Of a stretch of 64,000 nucleotides of DNA, positions 8,484 to 16,337 are shown in pieces. Position numbers and translations under genes: made by a program. The stretch covers positions 9,309,501 through 9,373,500 of the forward strand of contig NZ_CP012670.1 of assembly GCF_004135735.1 (NCBI RefSeq). Direction: 5' to 3'. The DNA is from Sorangium cellulosum (lineage in GTDB: Bacteria; Myxococcota_A; Polyangia; Polyangiales; Polyangiaceae). A model generated the notes under the pieces. That model was given only the letters and a program-made list of their open reading frames with translations. It was not told where the DNA came from and did no database searches. Numbering within the stretch: position 1 is the stretch's first letter; each line of letters begins with the position of its first letter.

Positions 8484-8508
8484 CGCCGCCCTCTCCTCGA
8501 GGGCAGCG
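8484..8508 (-). other. Hairpin between rplR and rpsE
   Basis: On the transcript CGCTGCCCTC pairs with GAGGGCGGCG (10 bp, one wobble) with a GAGGA loop, starting about 11 bases after the rplR stop in a 79-bp gap. No U tract follows. It may be an mRNA-processing or attenuation element inside the spc operon. Confidence 0.4.
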
Positions 8509-8518
8509 GCTGTGGGAG

Positions 8519-8878
8519 TCAGAAATCGAGACCTTCCTCGCGCGCCGCCTGGGCGAGGGCGCTCACGCGCCCGTGATACAGATAGCCGTTGCGGTCGAAG
8601 ACCACCCTGTCGATCTTCTTCGACTTGCAAATCTTGGCGATCAGCGCCCCGACCTTCTTCGCCGCCTCGACCTTGTTGTCCTCGTCGAGCGAGCCCTTGA
8701 GATCCTTCGACAGCGTCGAGGCGTGGGCGAGGGTCGTGCCGCTCACGTCGTCGATGACCTGCGCGTAGATATGCTTCGAGCTGCGGAAGACGCTGAGGCG
8801 CGGGCGCTCCGGCGTCCCCGAGACCTTCTTGCGGATGCGGAGCTTCCGGCGCTCCCGACCGACGATATTCATGCCCAT
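8519..8878 (-). CDS. rplR: Large ribosomal subunit protein uL18
   Basis: 5S rRNA-binding 50S protein; 119 residues. The basic N terminus RERRKLRIRKKVSGTPERPR and RLSVFRSSKHIYAQVIDD identify it, and the end FDRNGYLYHGRVSALAQAAREEGLDF matches the family. It lies between rplF and rpsE in the standard order, with a 79-bp gap before rpsE. Confidence 0.96.
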   Translation of the reverse strand: MGMNIVGRERRKLRIRKKVSGTPERPRLSVFRSSKHIYAQVIDDVSGTTLAHASTLSKDLKGSLDEDNKVEAAKKVGALIAKICKSKKIDRVVFDRNGYLYHGRVSALAQAAREEGLDF

Positions 8879-8925
8879 GACCGTCTCGTCCCTCGGTGCA
8901 GCGGCGTACCCGCCGCCGCTCGCCT

Positions 8926-9543
8926 TTACTTCTTGCCGCCCTTGCCGGCCTTACCAGCCTTCTCCCGGACGCGCTCGCCGCGGTAACGGACGCCCTTGCC
9001 GCCGTACGGCTCGGGCGGCCTGAAGCCACGGATGGTAGCGGCCGTCTGCCCGATGAGCTCCTTGTCCGCGCCGGTCAACACCAGCACGGTGCCCTTCGAA
9101 TCCGCAGGGATCGTCGCCGACAGACCGGCGGGCACAGCGAACGTCACCGGGTGGGAGAAGCCGAGCGCGAAATTCAGCGTCGTGCCCTTGAGCTCGACGC
9201 GGTAGCCGGTCCCCTTGAGCTCGAGGACCCGCTCGTAGCCATCGGAGACGCCCTTCACCATCGCCGCCACGAGGGCCCGCGTGAGCCCTTGCAGCCGGGA
9301 CGCGTCGCGCCCGGGCGCGACCGAGCTCACGTGGAGCTTCCCCCCGTCGAGCTTGATCTCCACCTTGTCGGTGAGCGCGCGGGAGAGCTGCCCCTTCGGG
9401 CCCTTGACCTCGATCTTGCGCCCGTTGACGGTCACGGTGACGCCCTTCGGGAGGTCGATCGGCCGCTTGCCGACTCGCGACGTCTTCGACGCGAGCCGGT
9501 TGTCACCGTTCGCAGCCTGGGCTGCGTTCGCCTGGAGTTCCAT
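8926..9543 (-). CDS. rplF: Large ribosomal subunit protein uL6
   Basis: 50S protein near the factor-binding site. SRVGKRPIDLPKGVTVTV and KGPKGQLSRAL are diagnostic, and the conserved EPYGGKGVRYRGE near the end is present. I chose the ATG at 9543, whose first base is shared with the rpsH TGA (TGATG), giving 205 residues; two GTG codons just upstream lie inside rpsH. The N terminus carries about 20 extra residues before the usual start, and the C terminus is Lys/Gly-rich. Confidence 0.95.
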   Translation of the reverse strand: MELQANAAQAANGDNRLASKTSRVGKRPIDLPKGVTVTVNGRKIEVKGPKGQLSRALTDKVEIKLDGGKLHVSSVAPGRDASRLQGLTRALVAAMVKGVSDGYERVLELKGTGYRVELKGTTLNFALGFSHPVTFAVPAGLSATIPADSKGTVLVLTGADKELIGQTAATIRGFRPPEPYGGKGVRYRGERVREKAGKAGKGGKK

Positions 9544-9938
9544 CACCACACCTCGCAGAGCAGCTCACCGCCCACCTTGAGGCGGCGCGCATCCCTGTCG
9601 CTCATGAGCCCGCGCGACGTGCTCAGGATCGAGATCCCGAGCCCGCTGAACACGCGCGGGATCCGGTCGTGACGCACGTACACGCGACGCCCCGGGCGGG
9701 AGACGCGGCGCACGCCGTCGATCGCGCTCCGTCGATCGCGCCCGTACTTGAGGACGATCGTGAGCTTCTTGGGACCCTCGCCCTCGGTCTCGCGCACGTC
9801 GGCGATGAAGCCCTCGGACTTGAGGATCTCCGCAACGGCAGCCTTGATGCGGCTTGCGGGGACCTCGGTCCGGTCGTGCCGCGCGAGCGCCGCGTTGCGA
9901 ATGCGGGTCAGCATGTCGGCGATGGGATCGGTCATCAT
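9543..9938 (-). CDS. rpsH: Small ribosomal subunit protein uS8
   Basis: 30S assembly protein, 131 residues, normal length. It starts MTDPIADMLTRIRNA and the C-terminal domain has RVYVRHDRIPRVFSGLGI, SILSTSRGLMSDRDA and GGELLCEVW. In E. coli uS8 represses the spc operon. The stop shares one base with the rplF start. Confidence 0.97.
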   Translation of the reverse strand: MMTDPIADMLTRIRNAALARHDRTEVPASRIKAAVAEILKSEGFIADVRETEGEGPKKLTIVLKYGRDRRSAIDGVRRVSRPGRRVYVRHDRIPRVFSGLGISILSTSRGLMSDRDARRLKVGGELLCEVW

Positions 9939-9942
9939 AGAA

Positions 9943-10128
9943 TCACCAGCTGGCCTTGATCACACCAGGGAGCTCACCACGGAGCGCGAACAACCGAAGG
10001 CAGACACGGCAGAGCTCGAAATCGCGGTAGTAAGCGCGCGAGCGCCCGCACACCTTGCAACGGTTCTTCTGCCGGGTAGAAAACTTCGGCGGACGGTTCA
10101 GCTTCGCAAACTCTTTTGCACGGGCCAT
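9943..10128 (-). CDS. rpsN: Small ribosomal subunit protein uS14, zinc-binding type Z
   Basis: A 61-residue protein with start MARAKEFAKL, chosen over an in-frame ATG 33 bases upstream because it matches the family start. The zinc ligands are C24-x2-C27 and C40-x2-C43. The end ELPGVIKASW is characteristic. Only the short zinc form is seen in this window. Confidence 0.96.
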   Translation of the reverse strand: MARAKEFAKLNRPPKFSTRQKNRCKVCGRSRAYYRDFELCRVCLRLFALRGELPGVIKASW

Positions 10129-10138
10129 CGAAAATCCC

Positions 10139-10855
10139 TCAGTGCCGGAACGGGATGCCAAGCTCCGTGAGGAGCGCGCGTCCTTCCTCGTCCGTCTTCG
10201 CCGTGGTCACGAACGAGATGTTGAGCCCCTTCACGACGTCGATCTTGTCGTAGTCGATCTCGGGGAAGATGATCTGCTCGCGCAGGCCCATCGTGAAGTT
10301 GCCCTTGCCGTCGAAGCCCTTCGGGCTCACGCCCTTGAAGTCACGGACGCGCGGCAGCGAGAACGAGATCAGGCGATCGACGAACTCCCACATCCGCTCG
10401 GCGCGCAGGGTCACCATCACGCCGATGGGCAGGTTCTCGCGCAGCTTGAACGTCGCGATCGACTTCCGGGCGCGGGTCACCACCGGCTTCTGGCCGGAGA
10501 TCGCCCGCATGTCCTCGACCGCGGAGTCGATGATCTTCGGGTTCTGCACCGCGGCGCCGAGCCCCATGTTGAGCACCACCTTCTGCAGGCGGGGCACCAT
10601 CATCGGGTTCTTGTAGCCGAACCGCTTCGAGAGCGCGGCCGCCACGCTCTTCTGGTAGTGCGTGCGGAGCCGCGGGGTGTAGTTCGGGTCGCGCGGGCGC
10701 ACCTCGGCCGGCTCGGCGGCCTCGACCTCGGCGGCCTTCCCCTTCGCGCCCTTCGCTTCCTTGCTCTTGGCGGGCGCCTGCGGCTTCGCCTGCTGCGGCT
10801 TGGGCTTGCCCTTGCCGTCCTTGGCCGCCTTGTCCTTGTCCTTCTTGTCCGCCAT
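10139..10855 (-). CDS. rplE: Large ribosomal subunit protein uL5 with long N-terminal extension
   Basis: 5S rRNA-binding 50S protein. The core begins near residue 58 (RLRTHYQKSVAAALSKRFG) and includes VPRLQKVVLNMGLG, FKLRENLPIGVMVTLR and DKIDVVKGLNISFVTTA. The first 57 residues are a Lys/Ala/Pro/Glu-rich extension absent from standard uL5 (about 180 residues), giving 238. The extension has the same base composition and codon style as the core, so I read it as part of the gene. rpsN follows 10 bp later. Confidence 0.95.
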   Translation of the reverse strand: MADKKDKDKAAKDGKGKPKPQQAKPQAPAKSKEAKGAKGKAAEVEAAEPAEVRPRDPNYTPRLRTHYQKSVAAALSKRFGYKNPMMVPRLQKVVLNMGLGAAVQNPKIIDSAVEDMRAISGQKPVVTRARKSIATFKLRENLPIGVMVTLRAERMWEFVDRLISFSLPRVRDFKGVSPKGFDGKGNFTMGLREQIIFPEIDYDKIDVVKGLNISFVTTAKTDEEGRALLTELGIPFRH

Positions 10856-10857
10856 GG

Positions 10858-11175
10858 CTAGCCCACACCGATCGCGCTGCCGCTCTTGCCGACGCGCGTC
10901 TTCTTGCCGTCCTCGCCGACGCGGATCTTCACGCGCGTCGGCTTGCCCGTCGCCGGATCCACCGGCATGACCTTCGAGGCGTGGAGCGGCGCCTCCTTGG
11001 TGATCTTCCCGCCCTCCTGGTTGCGCGGCGTGGGCCGCTGGTGGCGGGTCACCGTGTTCAGGCCTTCCACGATCACGCGATCCTCGTCCGCGAGGATCCT
11101 CGTGATGCGCCCCTGCTTCCCCCGCTCCTTGCCGCTGATGACCTCCACGAGGTCACCGACCTTGAGGCGCTTCAT
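10858..11175 (-). CDS. rplX: Large ribosomal subunit protein uL24
   Basis: 50S assembly initiator, 105 residues. The KOW motif VGDLVEVISGKERGKQGRI is at the N terminus and VEGLNTVTRHQRPT follows. Its ATG shares a base with the rplN stop (TGATG), and rplE begins 2 bp after its stop, so the three are tightly coupled. Confidence 0.96.
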   Translation of the reverse strand: MKRLKVGDLVEVISGKERGKQGRITRILADEDRVIVEGLNTVTRHQRPTPRNQEGGKITKEAPLHASKVMPVDPATGKPTRVKIRVGEDGKKTRVGKSGSAIGVG

Positions 11176-11543
11176 CAGAGGACCTCCGGGGCGAGCGAGA
11201 TGATCTTCATGAACTTCTTCGCGCGGAGCTCGCGGGCGACCGGCCCGAAGATGCGGGTGCCGATCGGCTCCTTCTCCTTGTTGATGAGGACCGCGCTGTT
11301 GCCGTCGAACTTGATGTAGCTGCCGTCGGAGCGCTGGTACTCCCGGGCGGTGCGGACGACGACGGCGCGCGCCGTGTCACCCTTCTTCACCTTCGTCCCC
11401 GGCAGCGCCTCCTTGATCGACACGACGATGACGTCGCCGAGCGCGGCGTACTTGCGGCGCGAGCCGCCGAGCACCTTGATGCACTTCACGACGCGGGCAC
11501 CGGAGTTGTCCGCGACCTCGAGATGGGTGGACACCTGGATCAT
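11175..11543 (-). CDS. rplN: Large ribosomal subunit protein uL14
   Basis: 50S protein of 122 residues, exactly the usual length from the start MIQVSTHLEVADNSGARVV at 11543; an upstream in-frame start (11570) would overlap rpsQ. KGDTARAVVVRT and GTRIFGPVARELR are diagnostic. The stop overlaps the rplX start by one base. Confidence 0.97.
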   Translation of the reverse strand: MIQVSTHLEVADNSGARVVKCIKVLGGSRRKYAALGDVIVVSIKEALPGTKVKKGDTARAVVVRTAREYQRSDGSYIKFDGNSAVLINKEKEPIGTRIFGPVARELRAKKFMKIISLAPEVL

Positions 11544-11547
11544 GGCG

Positions 11548-11898
11548 CTACTCCTCCACCGTACGGGCAACGAGCTTGGTCACGAGCCACCGCTTGTCGC
11601 GGGAGATCGGCCGGTGCTCCATGATCTCGACGCGATCGCCCACCTTGTACTGGTTCGTCTCGTCGTGCGCCTTGTAGCGGTCCCGCTGCCGGACGTACTT
11701 CTTGTACACGGGGTCGAGCGCGTTCCGGATGACCTCGACGGTGACCGTCTTGTTCATCTTGTCGCTGACCACCTTGCCGACCAGCCTGCGCCGGAAGCCG
11801 TGCGCCTTCGCCTCGGTCTCGGGCTGCACAGGCGCTGCGGCGGCCAGCTCGGGCGCCGCAGCGGCCGGCTGCTGGGATTCTGCCTTCTTCTTCGCCAT
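11548..11898 (-). CDS. rpsQ: Small ribosomal subunit protein uS17 with N-terminal extension
   Basis: 30S OB-fold protein. The core starts near residue 34 (GFRRRLVGKVVSDKMNKTV) and includes YKVGDRVEIMEHRPISRDKR. An Ala/Pro/Glu-rich N-terminal extension of about 32 residues raises the length to 116 against the usual 80-90. It lies 2 bp after rpmC and 4 bp before rplN. Confidence 0.96.
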   Translation of the reverse strand: MAKKKAESQQPAAAAPELAAAAPVQPETEAKAHGFRRRLVGKVVSDKMNKTVTVEVIRNALDPVYKKYVRQRDRYKAHDETNQYKVGDRVEIMEHRPISRDKRWLVTKLVARTVEE

Positions 11899-11900
11899 GG

Positions 11901-12104
11901 CTATGCCTTCTCCTCGGCACGCGCGCGCTGCGTGAGGATCGTCTTCACCCGCGCGAGATCTCGCTTCGCCTTGCGAATCGTCGCCGTGTCGTTCAGCCGA
12001 TTCGTGAAATTCTTGAACCGCGCCTCGAAGAGGCTCGCCGCCAGCGACTTCTCGAGCTCGCGCAGGTGGTCGGTCGTGCGTTCCCGCAAATCCTTCGCCT
12101 TCAT
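11901..12104 (-). CDS. rpmC: Large ribosomal subunit protein uL29
   Basis: A 67-residue helical protein at the exit tunnel. The start MKAKDLRERTTDHLRELEKS at 12104 and the helix LNDTATIRKAKRDLARVKTI are typical. It follows rplP by 8 bp and precedes rpsQ by 2 bp, the canonical position. Confidence 0.95.
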   Translation of the reverse strand: MKAKDLRERTTDHLRELEKSLAASLFEARFKNFTNRLNDTATIRKAKRDLARVKTILTQRARAEEKA

Positions 12105-12112
12105 CTCAACCC

Positions 12113-12526
12113 TCACGTCAGCCCGCGGGCGAGGAACTTGCACTGCATCGGGAGCTTGTGCGCCGCGAGCCGGAAGGCCTCCTTGGCGGTCTCCTCGCTC
12201 ACGCCGCTGATCTCGTACATCACGCGACCCGGCAGCACGAGCGCGCACCACTCCTCGGGCGCACCCTTTCCGCCACCCATGCGCACCTCGAGCGGCTTCT
12301 TCGTCACCGGACGGTCCGGGAAGATGCGGATCCAGAGCTTGCCGGCGCGCTTCACGTGCCGCTGGATGGCCATACGGGCCGCCTCGATCTGCCGCGCGGT
12401 CACGCGCGCGGGCTCGACGCACTGGAGCGCAAAGTCGCCGAAGGAGACGTCGCTGCCCGTCGTGGCCAGGCCGCGGTTGTTCCCCTTCTGCATCTTGCGG
12501 AACTTGGTTCGCTTCGGAGACAGCAT
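12113..12526 (-). CDS. rplP: Large ribosomal subunit protein uL16
   Basis: 50S protein near the peptidyl-transferase centre; 137 residues, normal. MLSPKRTKFRKMQKG and ARQIEAARMAIQRHVKR are diagnostic, as are IRIFPDRPVTKKPLEVRMG and the end HKLPMQCKFLAR. It sits between rpsC and rpmC. Confidence 0.97.
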   Translation of the reverse strand: MLSPKRTKFRKMQKGNNRGLATTGSDVSFGDFALQCVEPARVTARQIEAARMAIQRHVKRAGKLWIRIFPDRPVTKKPLEVRMGGGKGAPEEWCALVLPGRVMYEISGVSEETAKEAFRLAAHKLPMQCKFLARGLT

Positions 12527-12538
12527 TCTGCAATCCCT

Positions 12539-13231
12539 CTACTGGATCCGGCGCGCCTTACGCTGCAGGACCTCGCCCTTGAACATCCAGACCTTCACGC
12601 CGATGATGCCGACCTTCGTCCTCGCCTCGGCGAGGCCGAACTCGATGTCGGCGCGGAGCGTGTGCAGCGGCACCCGGCCTTCGCGGTAGGTCTCGACGCG
12701 GCTCATCTCGCTGCCGCCGAGGCGGCCTGCGCAGCGCACGCGGATCCCCTTCGCGCCGAACTTCATCGCGGTGGCCACCGCCTTCTTCATCGCCCGGCGG
12801 AACGCGATCCGGCGCTCGAGCTGCGTCGCGATGTTCTCGGCGACGAGCTGCGCGTTGGTCTCGGCCTTCCGGACCTCCTGGACGTCGATGAAGACCTCGT
12901 TGTCGGTGAACGACGACACGCCAGGGAAGAGGGTCTCGCCCTTGGACGCGGTGCCGATGTTGCCGCTCTTGAGCGTCTCGATCCCCTTGCCGCCCTTGCC
13001 GATCACCATGCCCGGGCGGGCGGTGAAGACGATGACCTTCGCACGGTTCGCCGCGCGCTCGATCTCCACGCCGGCGATGTTCGCGTTGTAGAGGTACTGC
13101 TTGATCGCCCGCTTGATGCGGATGTCCTGGTGGAGCCACTTCTGATACGCGGCGCCGTCCTCGTACCACTTGCTGCTCCACGTCTTGATGACACCGACGC
13201 GGAAGCCATACGGATGGGTCTTCTGTCCCAT
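12539..13231 (-). CDS. rpsC: Small ribosomal subunit protein uS3
   Basis: 30S protein at the mRNA entry channel; 230 residues. It starts MGQKTHPYGFRVGVIKTWSS. A type II KH domain carries the GKGG loop (GMVIGKGGKGIETLK), and the C-terminal domain has GRLGGSEMSRVETYREGRVP and TLRADIEFGLAEA. It follows rplV by 17 bp. Confidence 0.97.
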   Translation of the reverse strand: MGQKTHPYGFRVGVIKTWSSKWYEDGAAYQKWLHQDIRIKRAIKQYLYNANIAGVEIERAANRAKVIVFTARPGMVIGKGGKGIETLKSGNIGTASKGETLFPGVSSFTDNEVFIDVQEVRKAETNAQLVAENIATQLERRIAFRRAMKKAVATAMKFGAKGIRVRCAGRLGGSEMSRVETYREGRVPLHTLRADIEFGLAEARTKVGIIGVKVWMFKGEVLQRKARRIQ

Positions 13232-13248
13232 ATCGGCAGGTCCTCTAC

Positions 13249-13587
13249 TTACTTTCTCTCGTCGACTTCGATGACGATGTGCGACACGCCCTTGGTGATC
13301 CGGGTCGCACGGCCCATCGCGCGCGGCCGCCAGCGGCGGTTGAACTTGTTCGGCCCCTTGTCGACGGTGGCCTTGCTGATGAAGAGCGCGTCGATGTCAG
13401 CGCCCGCCTGCTGAGCATTCGCGACCGCGCTCTCGATGACCTTCCGCAGCACGGGGGCGCCGCTCTTCTGCGTGAACGAGAGCAGCTGGATCGCCTCGTC
13501 CGCGTCGCGACCTCGGACGAGATCGGCGATCATGCGAGCCTTGCGCGGGGCGATCCGCGAAAACATCGCACTGGCTTTGCTTACCAT
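13249..13587 (-). CDS. rplV: Large ribosomal subunit protein uL22, first gene of this operon
   Basis: 50S protein lining the exit tunnel; 112 residues from the ATG at 13587, which has AGGTG about 7 bases upstream. An in-frame GTG at 13596 falls inside that ribosome-binding site. IAPRKARMIADLVRGR and FNRRWRPRAMGRATRI are diagnostic. In most bacteria rpsS lies directly upstream; here no rpsS or other S10-operon gene is found upstream, so rplV heads the operon. Confidence 0.95.
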   Translation of the reverse strand: MVSKASAMFSRIAPRKARMIADLVRGRDADEAIQLLSFTQKSGAPVLRKVIESAVANAQQAGADIDALFISKATVDKGPNKFNRRWRPRAMGRATRITKGVSHIVIEVDERK

Positions 13588-14214
13588 TCGAGACACCTCG
13601 CGACACCGGCGGGCGGAGTGACTCCGTACCGGGTTTCGGTTCGCTGCGAACCGGTTGCACCGTCGTACGCTTCCGGTCCCAGCCCGGCGTCCCTGGACGC
13701 GAGCCCTCGTCGCGTCACCGGGGGGCTTCCCGCGGCGGCCGAGGAGGCGGAGCTGAGATCGAAGCGCCGTTACGGCTCTTCTACTGGGTGACCGGGATGA
13801 CGCCCGATCGCCCGGGAAAACGGAGCGCGGTGCTTACCAGCGCGAGCCACGGTACGCAAGCGCGATCCTTCCGCTCGCCTGCAGTTTCTTGCACCGGGCC
13901 GCGCCCCCTGGGCAGGCTTTCAGACTTTCCTGAACGCGCGTCCGGAGGAGCCGGGCTCCTCGCCGCCGCACCACGAGCCCGAGGCGGGCCGTAGGACCCT
14001 TCAATTTTTCCTTGACATCCGAGAACATCGGAAAAGCCGCGGCCTCGGACCTCGCGCGCGCGGCGATCGCGCGCGCTGCGGGCGCGCGTCGCGCACGTCC
14101 CTCGGCGTCGCAGGAGGAAGAGCAGGATTGCGCGGGGAATAGGAGAGGTCCAGGTTGAGTCGAACGCACCACGCTCGGGAGCTCTTCCCCGACGATGTAG
14201 GAGGTCACGACACC
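13588..14214. other. Divergent intergenic region upstream of rplV and a lipoprotein gene
   Basis: This 627-bp stretch separates the ribosomal operon (minus) from a plus-strand lipoprotein gene, so it must hold both promoters. A TTGACA occurs on the plus strand at 14012-14017 but no convincing -10 follows at 16-18 bp. I find no rpsS, no tRNA and no convincing coding frame; long open frames here are antisense or out of phase. Confidence 0.5.
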
Positions 14215-14961
14215 ATGCTTGCTCGTCATCGCCATCGTTTTCTCGCGCTCACCTTGGCCCTGCCCGCAGCGATCCACGCCGGCTGCGTCGTGCGGGCCGC
14301 GGACACCGACAACGACGTGGAGCAGACGACCGGGCCCGGCGTCACCAGCACCACCTCCACGACCGGCGGCGGATACGGAGGTGACGGCGGATACGACGGC
14401 GAAGGCGGATACGGAGGTGACGGCGGATACGACGGCGAAGGTGGCCAGGGCGGCGATGGCGGCCAGGGCGGCGATGGCGGCCAGGATGGCGCGTGTGTCC
14501 CCGAGTGGGACGGCGACCTCACCGTCGAGGCCTGCGACGAGCTGAACATCTCGCCGGCGCAGGGGGCGACGAGGCAGTGCGGCGACACCCGCGACGAGGA
14601 CCCCATCGGCTACAGGCTCTGCACGCGCGGCTTCGCCATCTTCGGCCCCGGCCACGCCGCGGATCTCGTGGATTGCCTGAGCGACATCGGCGTGCAGGAC
14701 GCGTGCGATCAGGCGCCCGCCGAGGCGTGCCTCAACCGGATGTACGCCAACGCGTGCACCGGCCAGGCCGCCGTGACCTGCGACGCCATCGTCGTGGGCT
14801 GCAATTCTCAACCGTTCGACGTCGACCAGTGCGAGCGGCAGCTGAACCCCCTCAGCGACGCCGGCGTGGATGAGCTCGTCGGCTGCATCAACGAGACCGA
14901 TCTGAATGTCAGCTGCCAGCAGGCCTACGACGACTGCTATCGATACGTCATGAGCTTCTGA
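14215..14961 (+). CDS. Predicted lipoprotein, Gly-rich repeat spacer plus Cys-rich domain
   Basis: Start ATG at 14215 is preceded by GGAGGT (9-base spacing). A signal peptide (MLARHRHRFLALTLALPAA) ends at a lipobox-like HAGC, suggesting lipidation. A Thr-rich stretch and Gly/Asp/Tyr repeats (GGYGGDGGYDGEGG) form a flexible spacer, followed by a domain of about 145 residues with many Cys (for example CVPEWDG, ATRQCGD, DECERQLN-like CERQLN and a final CYRYVMSF), probably disulfide-bonded at the cell surface. Function unknown. The layout closely resembles the gene at 59141. 248 residues. Confidence 0.7.
   Translation: MLARHRHRFLALTLALPAAIHAGCVVRAADTDNDVEQTTGPGVTSTTSTTGGGYGGDGGYDGEGGYGGDGGYDGEGGQGGDGGQGGDGGQDGACVPEWDGDLTVEACDELNISPAQGATRQCGDTRDEDPIGYRLCTRGFAIFGPGHAADLVDCLSDIGVQDACDQAPAEACLNRMYANACTGQAAVTCDAIVVGCNSQPFDVDQCERQLNPLSDAGVDELVGCINETDLNVSCQQAYDDCYRYVMSF
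14368..14490 (+). repeat. In-frame Gly-rich tandem repeats (36-bp then 18-bp units)
   Basis: Two copies of a 36-bp unit encoding GGYGGDGGYDGE are followed by about 2.5 copies of an 18-bp unit encoding GQGGDG. They form the spacer of the lipoprotein and are nearly identical at DNA level. Confidence 0.75.
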
Positions 14962-15252
14962 GCAGGCCCCGCCCGCGAACCGAGATCCGGGGCGCGCTCG
15001 CCGCCTCTCCGCTGTGACGGTTCTTTTCGTCCGGCATCCTACGCCCTCGGATGAACTCTGGGCCTCGCGCCAGCGCACGCCCATCACGCGTGCCGCGCGC
15101 GCTCTCCGGCCCCACGGCGCCGCGGCGAGCGCGCCCCCCGCCGCGGCGAGCGCGCCCTCTCATGTACGCGCGTTCGGGACCCCCCTGAGCGCGGTATTCG
15201 GTTGCATTTGGGATGGCAGGAGGGGATCCTCGGCTCCTCCGTGGCCAAGGAC

Positions 15253-16251
15253 ATGTCCTGCTTGCGCCTGGTCTCCCACCATCCCCGTTCGTCGGGGGCG
15301 CGTCCATGCCGCGGCGGAGCGCTGCTCGGTGTGCTCGTCGCGTCGGCCGGCTGCACGCCGGGCTCGACGACCGCGGAGCAGATGTCGCCGCGGCTCATGG
15401 CGCGAGCCTCGATGGAAGCGAGCGCCACCGTCGCCGTGGAACGGCCGGCCAAGGCCAAAGGGAACGCGCTCGCCTCCTTCAAGGAGAGCGCGCTCGTTTC
15501 TGCCAACGACGGGATCTCGCTCGAGCCCGTGACGGAGCCCGTCCCAGGAGCCGACCAGCAGGCCTCGTCGACCGGTGGCCCGCGCTGCCCCGCGGAGATG
15601 GCCCTCGTCGAAGATCGCGTGTGCGTCGACCGCTGGGAGAGCTCGCTCGTCGAGCTGACGCCGAGCGGTGAGCGCCCCTGGTCGCCGTTCGATCCGATCG
15701 ACGGTCGGGAGCGACGCGTCCGCGCCGTGTCCTGGCCGGGCGTCATCCCGCAAGGCTACATCAGCGGACGGCAGGCCAAGATGGCGTGCGCGGCGTCGGG
15801 CAAGCGCCTGTGTCGCTCGGATGAGTGGGTGAGCGCCTGCCGCGGGCCGCAAGACACGCTCTTCCCGTACGGCGCGCTCCGCCAGCGCGGCGTGTGCAAC
15901 GACGACGAGCGTCCCGTGCACCCCGTCGCCGAGATCGCGGCGCTGCTCGACATCAAGTCCGAGGAGCTCTGGACGACGGCGATGAACAACCCGCTCATCA
16001 ACCAGCTCTCCCACGCGCTGCGCCCGACGGGCGAGCGAGCGGGGTGCACCAACGCCTACGGCGTGTTCGACATGGTCGGCAACCTCCACGAGTGGGTCGA
16101 TGACCCGGGCGGCACGTTCCGTGGCGGCTATTACATGGACACGACGCGCAACGGCGAGGGCTGCAAGTATGCCACGACCGCGCACTCCTTCGGCTACCAC
16201 GACTACTCGACCGGCTTCCGGTGCTGCATGGACCCGGAGCAGGTTGACTAG
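15253..16251 (+). CDS. Lipoprotein with formylglycine-generating-enzyme-like (SUMF1) fold
   Basis: A signal sequence ends in the lipobox ASAGC (Cys about 34 from the ATG at 15253; upstream starts at 15241 GTG or 15202 ATG are possible). The C-terminal 200 residues show the SUMF1/C-type-lectin-like signature: AAKMAC-like AKMACAASGKRLCRSDEW, NAYGVFDMVGNLHEWVDD, RGGYYMD and GFRCC. The redox Cys pair expected after the RGG motif in true formylglycine-generating enzymes is not in place (Asp where the first Cys should be), so this is more likely a surface protein using the fold than an active sulfatase-maturing enzyme. The gene downstream is also a lipoprotein on the same strand (86 bp apart). Confidence 0.75.
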   Translation: MSCLRLVSHHPRSSGARPCRGGALLGVLVASAGCTPGSTTAEQMSPRLMARASMEASATVAVERPAKAKGNALASFKESALVSANDGISLEPVTEPVPGADQQASSTGGPRCPAEMALVEDRVCVDRWESSLVELTPSGERPWSPFDPIDGRERRVRAVSWPGVIPQGYISGRQAKMACAASGKRLCRSDEWVSACRGPQDTLFPYGALRQRGVCNDDERPVHPVAEIAALLDIKSEELWTTAMNNPLINQLSHALRPTGERAGCTNAYGVFDMVGNLHEWVDDPGGTFRGGYYMDTTRNGEGCKYATTAHSFGYHDYSTGFRCCMDPEQVD

Positions 16252-16337
16252 CTTCGCGTCCCCCAGGCGCATCCATCGTTCCGCGACGGCGGCGGGCTCG
16301 AGGAGAGCCTGTTCGTCGCGCGGCGCAGCGAGGGCCC

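Noticed and set aside
14012..14040. TTGACA as a promoter for the lipoprotein at 14215
   Set aside because: No acceptable -10 hexamer occurs at 16-18 bp and the distance to the ATG is large.
13588..14050. Possible rpsS or small gene upstream of rplV
   Set aside because: No uS19 motif is found in any frame, and the small minus-strand frame (about 65 residues) has no ribosome-binding site.
13834..15087. Long minus-strand frame antisense to the Gly-repeat lipoprotein
   Set aside because: It runs antisense through a plus-strand gene with signal peptide and ribosome-binding site, and encodes low-complexity sequence without a recognised domain.
15253..16251. Active formylglycine-generating enzyme
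   Set aside because: The expected Cys after the RGG motif is Asp and no sulfatase gene is nearby.
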